Source: Klebsiella pneumoniae (GTDB lineage: Bacteria > Pseudomonadota > Gammaproteobacteria > Pseudomonadales > UBA5518). From it: a stretch of 64,000 nt of DNA. Position numbers and translations under genes: made by a program. This document shows, one piece after another, positions 26,938 through 35,779 of this stretch. A model generated the notes under the pieces. That model had not been told where the DNA came from. It made no database searches and saw only the letters and a program-made list of their open reading frames with translations. Position 1 is the first letter of the stretch; every line of letters starts with the position of its first letter. The DNA lies in NCBI GenBank assembly GCA_945862145.1, contig CAMAXE010000015.1, positions 43,013 to 107,012 on the forward strand. The letters run 5' to 3'.

Positions 26938-27851
26938 CGCCGACGCACCCAGCGTGCTACGAGGCTCCGCAGGCGACCGGGAATGCCGCCACTGCGGCCC
27001 TGCACAAGCTGTCGCGCCATCAGGTCCCGCGCCAGCGCATCCGCGACGATCGGTATCGCCGCAACATCCACGGGCCGATCGTTCACGGGCGTATCGAAAA
27101 CGGTGGTCCTCCCACCGTGCCGGCCGGTTCCGTCATTGCCGATGTTCTGAACGAGCGAGCGCCCCGGGTAGAGCGTGAGCTGGCCCTGCAGGAACGCAGA
27201 TGCGTACCAGAGGATCGCCCATGAGTCGACGCGGCCCGCTACGGCGTCTCGCAACATGTCGGTATAGGGATAGGCCCCGTCAAAATCGAATGCGCGGCAA
27301 AGCCCGCGCCGCTCGAGTTCCTGCAGCAGTGCCGGCCCTTCACGCCGGAAGCCGCGCCACGCGCGCCCCCATGTGCCCCATCCCCAGCAGTCCGCACCCG
27401 GCAGAAAGAAGGTCTCGGGCAGTTTTTCCTTCAGTGGCAATTGGTAAGCATGCACGCTCACCACGCGGTCTTCGTCGGCGTAGCGGCTCAAGGTGTCACG
27501 CATGTAATTGAGGAAATGCACCGAGGTCAGCATGTCGTCCTCCAGTACAACGACGGACTCGTTCGCCACCAGCATCTCGTCGACGCCGTCGAGCACATTG
27601 CGTGAAAGCCCGAGGTTATGGCGCCGCTCGACGACCCGCACACCCGCAAAACCCGGGATTTCCCGCAGCACCGATCGCACTCTGGCAACGTTGTGACCAT
27701 CCGCTTCATCACGCGGCCCGTCAGCGAACACCGTGAGCTCGGTCTCAGCCGCACCGTTGTTCCGCCGCAGAGCCTCGAGAGTCCGTCGCAGGTGTTCATC
27801 CCTGCTGTACGCGAATAGCGCGACGGGTGGCCGGTGCCGCGCCTGACTCAT
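26934..27851 (-). CDS. GT2-family glycosyltransferase
   Basis: A 305-residue GT-A enzyme. VALFAYSRDEHLRRTLEAL is the nucleotide-binding start, ESVVVLEDDMLTSVHFLNYM holds the acidic metal-binding motif, and LPGADCWGWGTWGRAWRGF is a tryptophan-rich acceptor loop common in GT2 enzymes of glycan clusters. The start ATG at 27851 overlaps the preceding stop (ATGA); the open frame extends to 27929. Donor and acceptor unknown. Confidence 0.8.
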   Translation of the reverse strand: MSQARHRPPVALFAYSRDEHLRRTLEALRRNNGAAETELTVFADGPRDEADGHNVARVRSVLREIPGFAGVRVVERRHNLGLSRNVLDGVDEMLVANESVVVLEDDMLTSVHFLNYMRDTLSRYADEDRVVSVHAYQLPLKEKLPETFFLPGADCWGWGTWGRAWRGFRREGPALLQELERRGLCRAFDFDGAYPYTDMLRDAVAGRVDSWAILWYASAFLQGQLTLYPGRSLVQNIGNDGTGRHGGRTTVFDTPVNDRPVDVAAIPIVADALARDLMARQLVQGRSGGIPGRLRSLVARWVRRR

Positions 27852-28621
27852 GGCACCAAGGCCCGGAAAGCACGCCGTGTCGCTCGCACCACAGGCAGGA
27901 GGACGCGTACTGCCACACCCCACACCCATCCGAAATCGGACGCTGCCAGGCGCGCCTGCTCCGTGTCGAATCGACTGTCAGTAATGTTCTGCGTCGAGTA
28001 ACCTCCACGCGAAAAATACGACACGACGAGCGGAGGTTTCAGGCAGGCGACGTTCTTGCGCGAGAGGAGCTTCATGTTGAGTCGGTGATCGGCACGCAAG
28101 GGATAAGCAACGTCATAGGCCTCAGGTTCGATCATTGAGGCGGGGTAAAACAACCCCTGATGCCCCCAATTGCGAAACACGATTCCCTGCCGCAACCGGG
28201 AGGGCCAGCGGTTTCCGAGCTCCTGCACGTGAACGCCGCAGGCCACGAGGGTGCGCTCGGGGTCCGTCGATTCGAGCAGCTGGATGGCGCCATCCATGTC
28301 CGGAAGCGCGATGTCATCGTGGCCGTAAAAGAGCAGGAATTTGCCGGCAGCGGCGCCGATACCGGCGTTGAACGCGGCGTAGATGCCGGGCACTTCGCAT
28401 TCGACAATCCGGACGCAGCAGAAACCTCGCGCCTCATCGAGCCAGCGGGGGTCGAGCGCGCCTGTTCGCACGACAACGAGTTCCATGCGCGAGACGGCGC
28501 TCAGTGCAGCAAAACTGCAGAGGCAACGCCGCAGCGCGACCTCAGAGGGATCACGAACGGGAAGGATTACCGACACGAGGGGCATCGACTCCCCAGTGGA
28601 TGTGGCTGGATCGACGGCCAT
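27848..28621 (-). CDS. GT2-family glycosyltransferase
   Basis: A 257-residue GT-A enzyme with PLVSVILPVRDPSEVALRRC, the donor-binding EVPGIYAAFNAGIGAAAGKF and DXD-like LLFYGHDDIALPDM, and WGHQGLFYPASM. The ATG at 28621 lies one base after the stop of the decayed membrane-protein gene; an internal ATG at 28585 is a second option. It resembles enzymes adding sugars to lipid-linked repeats. Specificity unknown. Confidence 0.8.
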   Translation of the reverse strand: MAVDPATSTGESMPLVSVILPVRDPSEVALRRCLCSFAALSAVSRMELVVVRTGALDPRWLDEARGFCCVRIVECEVPGIYAAFNAGIGAAAGKFLLFYGHDDIALPDMDGAIQLLESTDPERTLVACGVHVQELGNRWPSRLRQGIVFRNWGHQGLFYPASMIEPEAYDVAYPLRADHRLNMKLLSRKNVACLKPPLVVSYFSRGGYSTQNITDSRFDTEQARLAASDFGWVWGVAVRVLLPVVRATRRAFRALVP

Positions 28622-28622
28622 C

Positions 28623-29746
28623 CTACGGTGTACCTCCCTTTAAGACGAAACCCTCACCAAGGTTTCCCTCCTGACGCAAAGCAAGCTTGGCATCGAAATT
28701 CGGTGCGAAGGGCAAAGGCGCATCCAAACACCTTCCACCCTCTTCCGCGATACTCACGACAAGACCTCGGTCAGTGACCCGGGGCGTCAGGTGCGCCGGC
28801 TGCACGCCTGTCGACGCGGCCACACCTTCGCTGCCACCGCCCCGGCCATCCAGAAGCGGCTGTAAGAAAGCCGAGTTACTCACAAGAAACACCACGGGTA
28901 AGACAAAGAGCAAGCCCTTCCGCCATTGATGGGCATGTGCCTCGACGTAGAACACAACCGCCGCCGCGGCGAACAGACACCATACGGCGCCGAGGGTGAA
29001 CCGCGAGGCAGGTGCCGTGAGAAACCAGAACGCAATACTCGCCAGAGGTGGGAGTAGGCAGCACCACACACGTGGGTGTCGAGGCATGCTGCTGCGTCGC
29101 GTGAGTGCCAGCACGCCTGAGGAAACAATCAGCGCGAAGGCCCCGTAGAAAGGCTGGACGATGAGTGGGTTGCAGTTCACGCCGAAAACCACTGACCAAT
29201 CCACTCGCCGTCACCCGGCACCTGCGACCGATGCACGCCCGGCATGGGTGCCCAGCCTGAAATCCAGCGGGCTTCTTCCTGCATACGCTCGACAGGCACA
29301 GACCACTCAAACGGCAAGCGGGCAACCGCAAGGGGATATACAGGGACCCCGGAGAGGATACAGCCCCTGCACATCCAGACCGCGACTACGCAGAACGGGA
29401 GGAACAGCAACTGAAGCACCGCAGGTCTGCCACCCACGCACCACGTGCGGAAAATGCAGAAAAAGATGATACACAGGGAAAACAATGCCGTATTCAGCTT
29501 CACCGTGATCGCGGACGTCGCGACAAACGCGATCGTCGCGAGCAGCGGCCTCTGCCCCGGCTCGTCACGTGTCGACGCGCTCAGCGCGACCAGCAAACCG
29601 GAAAAAATCGCGAACTGCAGCAACATGACGGCGACGTCCGGCATGGGCGCGGTCGTCCATTGACGTATCAGCACCGGCATGAACAGAGCCGGCGACAGGA
29701 ATAGGCGCATGAGAGGCCGAGGAGCGCATAAACAGGCGGCTGCCAA
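28623..29746 (-). pseudogene. Decayed glycan membrane protein (LIC_10190-like), truncated and frameshifted
   Basis: Two reading frames make up one gene. The upstream frame (29177-29746) carries hydrophobic helices and the stretch VYPLAVARLPFEWSVP followed by EEARWISGWAPMPGVH, and stops at 29177. The second frame (28623 to about 29204) continues with NPLIVQPFYGAFALIV and more helices to a soluble tail. A single-base change near 29180-29215 would rejoin them. The N-terminal half expected for such proteins is also missing: the upstream frame starts near 29746 and the next gene ends at 29799. The similarity to LIC_10190-type membrane proteins is recognised by eye. It may have been a polymerase or transferase. 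Confidence 0.6.
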
Positions 29747-29798
29747 GCTCCATCCAAAAGCGGCTCAGACATGGCGATGGCCCGTCACGAGCCCGTGC

Positions 29799-30671
29799 TC
29801 AGACACGATCCCGCTTGTAGATCAGTGCGGTGATCTGCTCGGAGATGAGCCCGAACAGAAACGTTATCAGCGAACCTGTCAGCAGCAGCGCGCTCATGTT
29901 GGTGAAGCGCTCCTGCGTGGAAAAGGTATAGCCGTAGTAACCCAGCCCGAGCAGCAGAAGTGCCGCAGAGGCAGGGAAGTACACCCGCAGCGGCGAATAC
30001 AGCGTACCCACCCGGAAAATGATCAGCAGAAATTTGACTCCGTCGCGCAACGAGCTGATGTGCGACTTTCCCCGGCGTGGGAGCACGTTCACAGACCTGT
30101 AGCCCACCGAGTAACCCGAGCGGAAGAACGCCATGGTGCTGGTGGTGGGGTAGGAAAAACCGTTCGGGAGCAGGTAAAGGAACTCGTTGAACAATTCGCG
30201 TCTTACGGCGCGGAATCCGGAGGTGAGGTCCTCGACGCGATGCCCTACCATCCAGGTCGCGAAGCGGTTGAAGACAGTGTTGGCCGCATGACGTCCGGCA
30301 GTCGCCTGCCCGGCCGCATTGCGCGCACCCACCACCATATCGTAGCCACCATCGCACAACTGGTTTACGAGGCCGCCCGCCTCCGAAGGGCGGTGCTGGC
30401 CGTCAGCGTCCATGAAGACAACGATGTCGCGAGTGGCGGCACGGGCGCCGGTTTTTATGGCCGCGCCATTGCCCTTGGAATATGGGTGCGTGATCACGCG
30501 TGCGCCTGCCAAACGGGCCACGGCGCCCGTGTCATCCGTGGAGCCGTCGTCGACGACGATCAACTCCGCAGCCGGATACAACCGGGTCAGTTCCGCGAGC
30601 ACGGCAGCGATGGCCTGCGCCTCGTTGCGTGCGGGCATGACGACGCTGAATGCGTCCTGTGCCGTGCTCAT
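29799..30671 (-). CDS. GT2-family polyprenyl-phosphate glycosyltransferase with C-terminal membrane helices
   Basis: A 290-residue enzyme of the DPM1/GtrB type: FSVVMPARNEAQAIAAVL, ELIVVDDGSTDDTGAVA, NGAAIKTGARAATRDIVVFM followed by the DXD motif DADGQHRP, and DLTSGFRAVRRELFNEFLY. Two C-terminal helices (PASAALLLLGLGYYGYTF and SALLLTGSLITFLFGLI) anchor it in the membrane. It should make a polyprenyl-phosphate sugar used on the periplasmic side by GT-C enzymes, several of which are encoded nearby. It heads the minus-strand operon and is divergent from the TMTC-like gene at 30754, with 82 bases between. Confidence 0.85.
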   Translation of the reverse strand: MSTAQDAFSVVMPARNEAQAIAAVLAELTRLYPAAELIVVDDGSTDDTGAVARLAGARVITHPYSKGNGAAIKTGARAATRDIVVFMDADGQHRPSEAGGLVNQLCDGGYDMVVGARNAAGQATAGRHAANTVFNRFATWMVGHRVEDLTSGFRAVRRELFNEFLYLLPNGFSYPTTSTMAFFRSGYSVGYRSVNVLPRRGKSHISSLRDGVKFLLIIFRVGTLYSPLRVYFPASAALLLLGLGYYGYTFSTQERFTNMSALLLTGSLITFLFGLISEQITALIYKRDRV

Positions 30672-30753
30672 CAGTGTTGTTTCCGCTCAGGCATGCAAAA
30701 GGTGATACTCCGGGAATAGCCACAGCTCCGCAAGACATCGCCCAAGGCGGCAC

Positions 30754-32403
30754 ATGCAAACCGACGAAACTGCTTCCGGCCCGAAGCGCCCCTGGCTGCA
30801 GCACTGGCATGCCGTGATGGCGCTGGGCGTTGCACTTTTGCTGTTATACGCAAGGGTGGGCGACTACGGCTACATCGATTTCGACGACACCGCATACATC
30901 GAGGACAACCTCATGGTGCGGCAGGGTCTCTCTTGGGAGGGTATCCGCTGGGCGTTCGGCGCCTTCTACGCGGCCAACTGGCATCCGCTGACATGGATCT
31001 CGCACATGGCGGACGTGTCGGTGTTCGGAATGGACCTTGGTGCGCACCATCTGGTAAATGTAGCACTGCACGGGGTGGTATCGCTGCTGGTGTACTCGCT
31101 CTTCGCGATGCTGCTGGCGCGCCGGGACGCCGCTCTGGCCGGTGCCATGCTTTTTCTGGTACACCCCCAACACGTGGAATCCGTGGTGTGGCTCGCCGAA
31201 CGCAAGGACCTGCTTTGTGCAACTTTTTATTTGCTGGCGATTCTTGCCTATTGCAGGTACACGCGCTCACCAACAGCCTCGTCCATGGCGCTGGTGGCAG
31301 GCTCCTGCACCCTCGCGCTTCTGTCCAAGCCCATGGCCGTCAGCCTGCCGTTGATCCTGCTGCTGTTGGATATCTGGCCACTTGGCAGATTGCGACGTGG
31401 TGACGGCGCTCATGCACTGCTTCGCTCGGTCTGGCCCCTGGTCAGGGAGAAACTCGTGCTTTTCGGGTTGGTGTTTGCGGCCTGTGGCCTCACGTTGATC
31501 GCCCAGACGCGCAGCGGTGCAGTCGCCGGGCTTGGCCCGCTCGGTGTTCCGGACAGGCTTCTGAACGTGATCGTGTCCTATGGGCTGTACCTCCGGGACT
31601 TCGCGCTTCCGGATCGCCTGGCGATATTTTATCCGTTGCAGTCTTTCGACTTTCTGCGCGAGTTCCTGCCCGCCGCGCTGGCACTGTTCGGCACTGGCGC
31701 ATTGTGCTTTCGCGCGGCCCGCGCGCACCCGGGCCCGCTGCTAGGGTTCACCTGGTTCATCGTCACGCTGCTGCCGGTGATCGGCCTCGTTCAGGTTGGC
31801 GCCCAAAGTCGGGCGGACCGGTATATGTATATCCCTTCAATAGGGCTTCTTCTGGGGCTGGTCTCGCTATTGCCGCCGGCCGCCGGCCTCTGGCGCACAC
31901 GTGCCATCACGATCATCAGCATCATGGCGTTGTTCTGGGGAACGCTCTGTTATCTGCAGATCGGTTACTGGGAGAGCCCTGGTGTGCTGTACAAGCGCAC
32001 GGCGGACGTAACACGAGACAACATCTTCGCCGAAACACGACTTCTGGATATCCTGATCACCAAGGGCGAACTGACCAGCGCCGAAGTGCGCGCCAATGGC
32101 CTGATCGAGCGATTTCCCCACCGATATGAAGGCTACATGAGCAAAGGAGAGATAGCCCTTGCCATGCAGCGTCCGGCGGATGCCGAAATCTGGTTTCGTG
32201 GAGCCCGAGAGAGAGCACCGGAACACTGGCACGTGATCAACGACCTTGCTATAGCCGTTTACCGCCAAGGCCGCCATGAAGAAGCCTGTGCGCTCTTCGC
32301 CCACGCCGTGAAAATGGGAGGAGAATCACGTTCGTTGCGGCAGAATCTAGCGACCGGAGGGTGTATCGCGCCCGCTGGCAACACCGGGCTCCCTGCCATC
32401 TAG
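30754..32403 (+). CDS. TMTC-like GT-C membrane protein with TPR tail (paralogue A)
   Basis: A 549-residue protein with about ten membrane helices and a C-terminal TPR-like region from roughly residue 430. Conserved blocks are the first-loop acidic pair in GYIDFDDTAYIEDN, NWHPLTWISHMADVSVFGMD, HPQHVESVVWLAERKDLLCA, LLSKPMAVSLPLILLLLDIW and QVGAQSRADRYMYIPSIG. These blocks are shared with the genes at 43.8 and 45.4 kb. The architecture is that of TMTC proteins, O-mannosyltransferases in animals; bacterial relatives are mostly uncharacterised. It probably transfers a sugar from a polyprenyl phosphate in the periplasm. Its stop overlaps that of the convergent gene by 4 bases. Confidence 0.75.
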   Translation: MQTDETASGPKRPWLQHWHAVMALGVALLLLYARVGDYGYIDFDDTAYIEDNLMVRQGLSWEGIRWAFGAFYAANWHPLTWISHMADVSVFGMDLGAHHLVNVALHGVVSLLVYSLFAMLLARRDAALAGAMLFLVHPQHVESVVWLAERKDLLCATFYLLAILAYCRYTRSPTASSMALVAGSCTLALLSKPMAVSLPLILLLLDIWPLGRLRRGDGAHALLRSVWPLVREKLVLFGLVFAACGLTLIAQTRSGAVAGLGPLGVPDRLLNVIVSYGLYLRDFALPDRLAIFYPLQSFDFLREFLPAALALFGTGALCFRAARAHPGPLLGFTWFIVTLLPVIGLVQVGAQSRADRYMYIPSIGLLLGLVSLLPPAAGLWRTRAITIISIMALFWGTLCYLQIGYWESPGVLYKRTADVTRDNIFAETRLLDILITKGELTSAEVRANGLIERFPHRYEGYMSKGEIALAMQRPADAEIWFRGARERAPEHWHVINDLAIAVYRQGRHEEACALFAHAVKMGGESRSLRQNLATGGCIAPAGNTGLPAI

Positions 32404-34172
32404 TGGCGATAGCGGAGCACGCCGATGCCGAATCCTTGTCCGGTGAGGGGTTCGGCGCCAAAAAGTACTAGCGGCTCATAGTCGGTAGCCACCCAGGCAA
32501 GGATCTCCCTACCGTATCCGGCTTGCCCGAAGCGGCCCAGAAGCACGCCGCCCTGATCGACGAGGACCACGAAATCCGGAGGTTGACGTCGCAGCGCCGT
32601 GAGTACAGCCGCTTCGCCGTGAAACGCCAATTCTGGCGATGGAAGCGCGTAGTAAGGGGTTCCCGCAGCATGACGCGAGAGGAAATTCAGCATCGCTGCA
32701 TCGGGCAGAACAAGCATCGTGGTCCCTGGCGCGATGCCCTTCTCTTGCCAGTCGAGAAAGGCCTGTATCCACGGGCCTCTGGCATCCCTGTCTTCCCCGA
32801 ACACGCGCATATGCTCGCCATCGGAGCGCAACTCCAGATTACGCAGCGCATAGTGCCGGCGTGAGGTATCGAGATGTGCCAACACCAAAGCAAGACCCAG
32901 CGCGAACAGCGGCAACCTGCGCCACCACCAGACTCGCACCTGTTGCGTGGGGTCGGCAAGCAGCCGAGCCACAACCAACGCCACCGCTGGCATGGAAAGC
33001 GCGAAACCGTAGTGGAAAAGCCGTGCGGCCAGAACAATCTTCAACAGAGAACCCAACGCAAAAACCGACAGCACTAGCCACGCGTTTGCCCGCGCGCAGA
33101 ACGTGCCCCGTCTGCGTTTAAAGATGGCCAACAGGGCAACGGCAATCACTACAAGCGGCAGGAAGCCGAGACCTTGCTGGACGGCTGTAGTCTCTAAAGG
33201 CTGCAATAAAAACATGGCAGGCAGGGAAACCAGGAGTACTGTTCCCAGTGCAACAGCCGCTACTCGTTGGACCCTCTCCAGTCTTTCCAGCATCAATCCT
33301 GCAGCGGCGCACAAGAGGACTGCCAGAAAACCCGCGAGCGCACGGGCGAGATTCTGCCAAGGCGCATCAAATCCGCTGACCCATCGGTAGTACAGCAGAC
33401 CAGCACTTCCCATCTTGCCAACCGGGATCAACCCTGCAAGTACAGCATGCAAGGCTCCCGAGTTCCCAAGGGATGGCACAAACGCGACAAAAACAACCAT
33501 CAGTGTCGCCAGCGCGGAGCCCAGAAACGCAAGCCACTGACGCCTTGCGCACCGCATACAGAGGCATGCAGCCATGACGGCAAGCACAAGCGCGAGGAAG
33601 ACCTCTGGCTTGCCGAGCATGACCAGCGCGAAACACGCACCACCAGCTGCCATACGCCATTCGGAGATCCCGGCGGGCTCTCCTCGCAGAATAAGTGAGA
33701 GACACACGAACGCCAGCATCAGGCCGTAGACGAGATCGCCGGAATATGGCGTGACGAAATTGAAGTTGGCCTGGAATACGTATTGCGGGAACGCGCACAG
33801 CAGAAGGAAGGCCAGTGCAGCACCCAGGCCAGAAAGGCGACCACCAATCCAACCGAAAAGGCTGCGCAGGAGTAGGGTGAAGCAACCTATGAGAAAGAGG
33901 TTGAACCATACCAGGCTGGCAATCGATGTGCCCAACAGACCCATTACCGCCGCGCTCAGGTAGGAACCAAGTGGACCGAAGACGTGAGCCAGATCTGTGT
34001 ATAACCGGTCGCCCTCGAGGATCCGCCAGGCGACATAGGCCTGACGCCCGTAGTCAACCAAAGGGTCAGTCCAGCGCTGCCAGCTCAGCCACGCCGGAAC
34101 CACGAACGCGGCCGCGAGCGCGAGCCATTCGGCCCACCAATCCGCGCGCGACCGGAGGTACCACGCGGCCAT
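32400..34172 (-). CDS. GT39-like (GT-C) membrane glycosyltransferase
   Basis: A 590-residue polytopic protein. The N-terminal loop DPLVDYGRQAYVAWRILEGD and DLAHVFGPLGSYLSAAVMGL resemble the PMT/ArnT group, in which an acidic residue in the first periplasmic loop is catalytic. About 11-12 helices are followed by a C-terminal soluble domain (DAAMLNFLSRHAAGTPYYAL, RRQPPDFVVLVDQG). The ATG at 34172 starts 2 bases after the stop of the upstream gene; the frame is open to 34211. Acceptor unknown; a lipid-linked sugar donor is likely by family. Confidence 0.7.
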   Translation of the reverse strand: MAAWYLRSRADWWAEWLALAAAFVVPAWLSWQRWTDPLVDYGRQAYVAWRILEGDRLYTDLAHVFGPLGSYLSAAVMGLLGTSIASLVWFNLFLIGCFTLLLRSLFGWIGGRLSGLGAALAFLLLCAFPQYVFQANFNFVTPYSGDLVYGLMLAFVCLSLILRGEPAGISEWRMAAGGACFALVMLGKPEVFLALVLAVMAACLCMRCARRQWLAFLGSALATLMVVFVAFVPSLGNSGALHAVLAGLIPVGKMGSAGLLYYRWVSGFDAPWQNLARALAGFLAVLLCAAAGLMLERLERVQRVAAVALGTVLLVSLPAMFLLQPLETTAVQQGLGFLPLVVIAVALLAIFKRRRGTFCARANAWLVLSVFALGSLLKIVLAARLFHYGFALSMPAVALVVARLLADPTQQVRVWWWRRLPLFALGLALVLAHLDTSRRHYALRNLELRSDGEHMRVFGEDRDARGPWIQAFLDWQEKGIAPGTTMLVLPDAAMLNFLSRHAAGTPYYALPSPELAFHGEAAVLTALRRQPPDFVVLVDQGGVLLGRFGQAGYGREILAWVATDYEPLVLFGAEPLTGQGFGIGVLRYRH

Positions 34173-34174
34173 GT

Positions 34175-35779
34175 TCAGGGCTGCCGCACCAACGCAAGGG
34201 CATAGAGGCAACTCGCCGGAAGACCCTGCAGTGACTCACGACTGCACCACATGAGTTCGGCATCGCGCGGTGGCCTCCCGACAATCGCAAGCCCGTCAAT
34301 GCCGGACCGGCTGAGGCGTGGGTGTATGCGAGTCAGAAAGACATGCGTGGCACCCGCTTCACGTGCCGTGCGCCAAGTGTTCGCATCCACGGGATACGGC
34401 AGTGGCACGGACTTCCGCGCGGAGAGCACCGTCACGTAGGAAGGTTCGTAAAAGCCGACCACCGCTCCCCCGGGAAGGCTACGATCCAACTCCGCAAAAT
34501 CCGCAAAAATCCTGTTCTGCAAACCCAGTTCACGGCGCGCTTCGACAAGTGCCGGTTTGCGATACCACTCGTAGACGGGGCTCAGGCCGTCTTCGCGGGC
34601 AAGTTCCGCGCGACCCATCAGGAACGCGTGTGAGGGCAACGCCAGCGCGGCAACCAGGCCAGGCACGATCCACAGCGGCAAGCGGAGGCGCTCATACCGG
34701 CGGGAGATGATCACCAACAGCCAGGCTCCATTGAGGAGCAGGAAAGGCATTATCGGAAACAGAAACCGGAACATTTGTCCCGGATAAGGCCACACGAGCA
34801 GCACTGCCAGATACCCCGCCACGTACAAGGCATCCAACCGGTTTGCGACTAACCGCAGCGCAACGCCGCCAAGCGAGATGGCAAGCACGAACATCATCGA
34901 TGCCCAGGTAAGCGGCCGTTCGTCACTCCAGTAGAGCGCGATGAAACTTGCCCAGGATTCGGTGAGGCCGCCCACCTGAGCGCCAAGGTAATCCACAAGA
35001 CCTTGCGGTGAAGCAAACAGATCGTCCCATATCGCCCCGTAGCCCCTCACCTCGACCCTCTCGGGCGTCAGCATGCTGAATAGCGCGAGCACCGCTGCGC
35101 ACGCACCAAGCTCGAGCCAAGTGCCCGGCGGAACTCGTCCACTGCGTAGCCGCGTCACGACTGCTCTGACGAGAACCGCAGCAGGCAGCACCAGTCCGAT
35201 GGTGCGCGATGTAACCACGAGCCCTAACAGAATACCCGCGAGGCAGGCACTAACAGGCCGTCGGTCAACCGCGTCACTATGCCCCGCAATGAAGGCAGCG
35301 CTGAGCAGCAGGTACCAGGATTCGCTCAGAATGCCCTGAAGTCCCAGAAGGGTACCTGGCAACACCACACAAAACATCATGAGGACATGCGCGAGTGCGC
35401 GCGAGTGAAGCACAAGCGCTGCATGACGCCACAGGAAGGGCAAACTTGCCAGGAAAGCGGCAATCACGGCCGCATGGGCCAGGGGCAACGAATGTGCCAG
35501 GCCAAGCAGCCCGAGAAGCAATGGAAAACCCAATGGAAAGTACTGCTGTTGGCAGACCGAGAGCGCAGCGGCGTCGTCTGCCCCCCACGGCGAGAAGCAA
35601 CGAGCCATTGCCAGGTAGTTACTGCTGTCATCCGCGAGTGATGCCAGCGCAGCAAGATCAGTAAGCTTCAGAAACAGGTAAGCGAACCAGGTGATCACCA
35701 CTGCCCATGCGACCCATGGGCTCAAGCCGCGACTGGTCTCTCGCTTCCAATTCAAGACATCAGGAACCGGATCATCCAT
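34175..35779 (-). CDS. GT-C membrane glycosyltransferase
   Basis: A 534-residue polytopic protein with the first-loop acidic pair in LASLADDSSNYLAMARCF, many helices (MMFCVVLPGTLLGLQGILSE, FRFLFPIMPFLLLNGAWLLV) and a C-terminal soluble domain containing SLPGGAVVGFYEPSYVTVL and ATHVFLTRIHPRLS. It belongs to the broad GT39/GT83-like group. Its start overlaps the end of the upstream gene by 8 bases. It is the third gene downstream of pilA on the same strand, which makes a role in pilin modification conceivable but unproven. Confidence 0.68.
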   Translation of the reverse strand: MDDPVPDVLNWKRETSRGLSPWVAWAVVITWFAYLFLKLTDLAALASLADDSSNYLAMARCFSPWGADDAAALSVCQQQYFPLGFPLLLGLLGLAHSLPLAHAAVIAAFLASLPFLWRHAALVLHSRALAHVLMMFCVVLPGTLLGLQGILSESWYLLLSAAFIAGHSDAVDRRPVSACLAGILLGLVVTSRTIGLVLPAAVLVRAVVTRLRSGRVPPGTWLELGACAAVLALFSMLTPERVEVRGYGAIWDDLFASPQGLVDYLGAQVGGLTESWASFIALYWSDERPLTWASMMFVLAISLGGVALRLVANRLDALYVAGYLAVLLVWPYPGQMFRFLFPIMPFLLLNGAWLLVIISRRYERLRLPLWIVPGLVAALALPSHAFLMGRAELAREDGLSPVYEWYRKPALVEARRELGLQNRIFADFAELDRSLPGGAVVGFYEPSYVTVLSARKSVPLPYPVDANTWRTAREAGATHVFLTRIHPRLSRSGIDGLAIVGRPPRDAELMWCSRESLQGLPASCLYALALVRQP

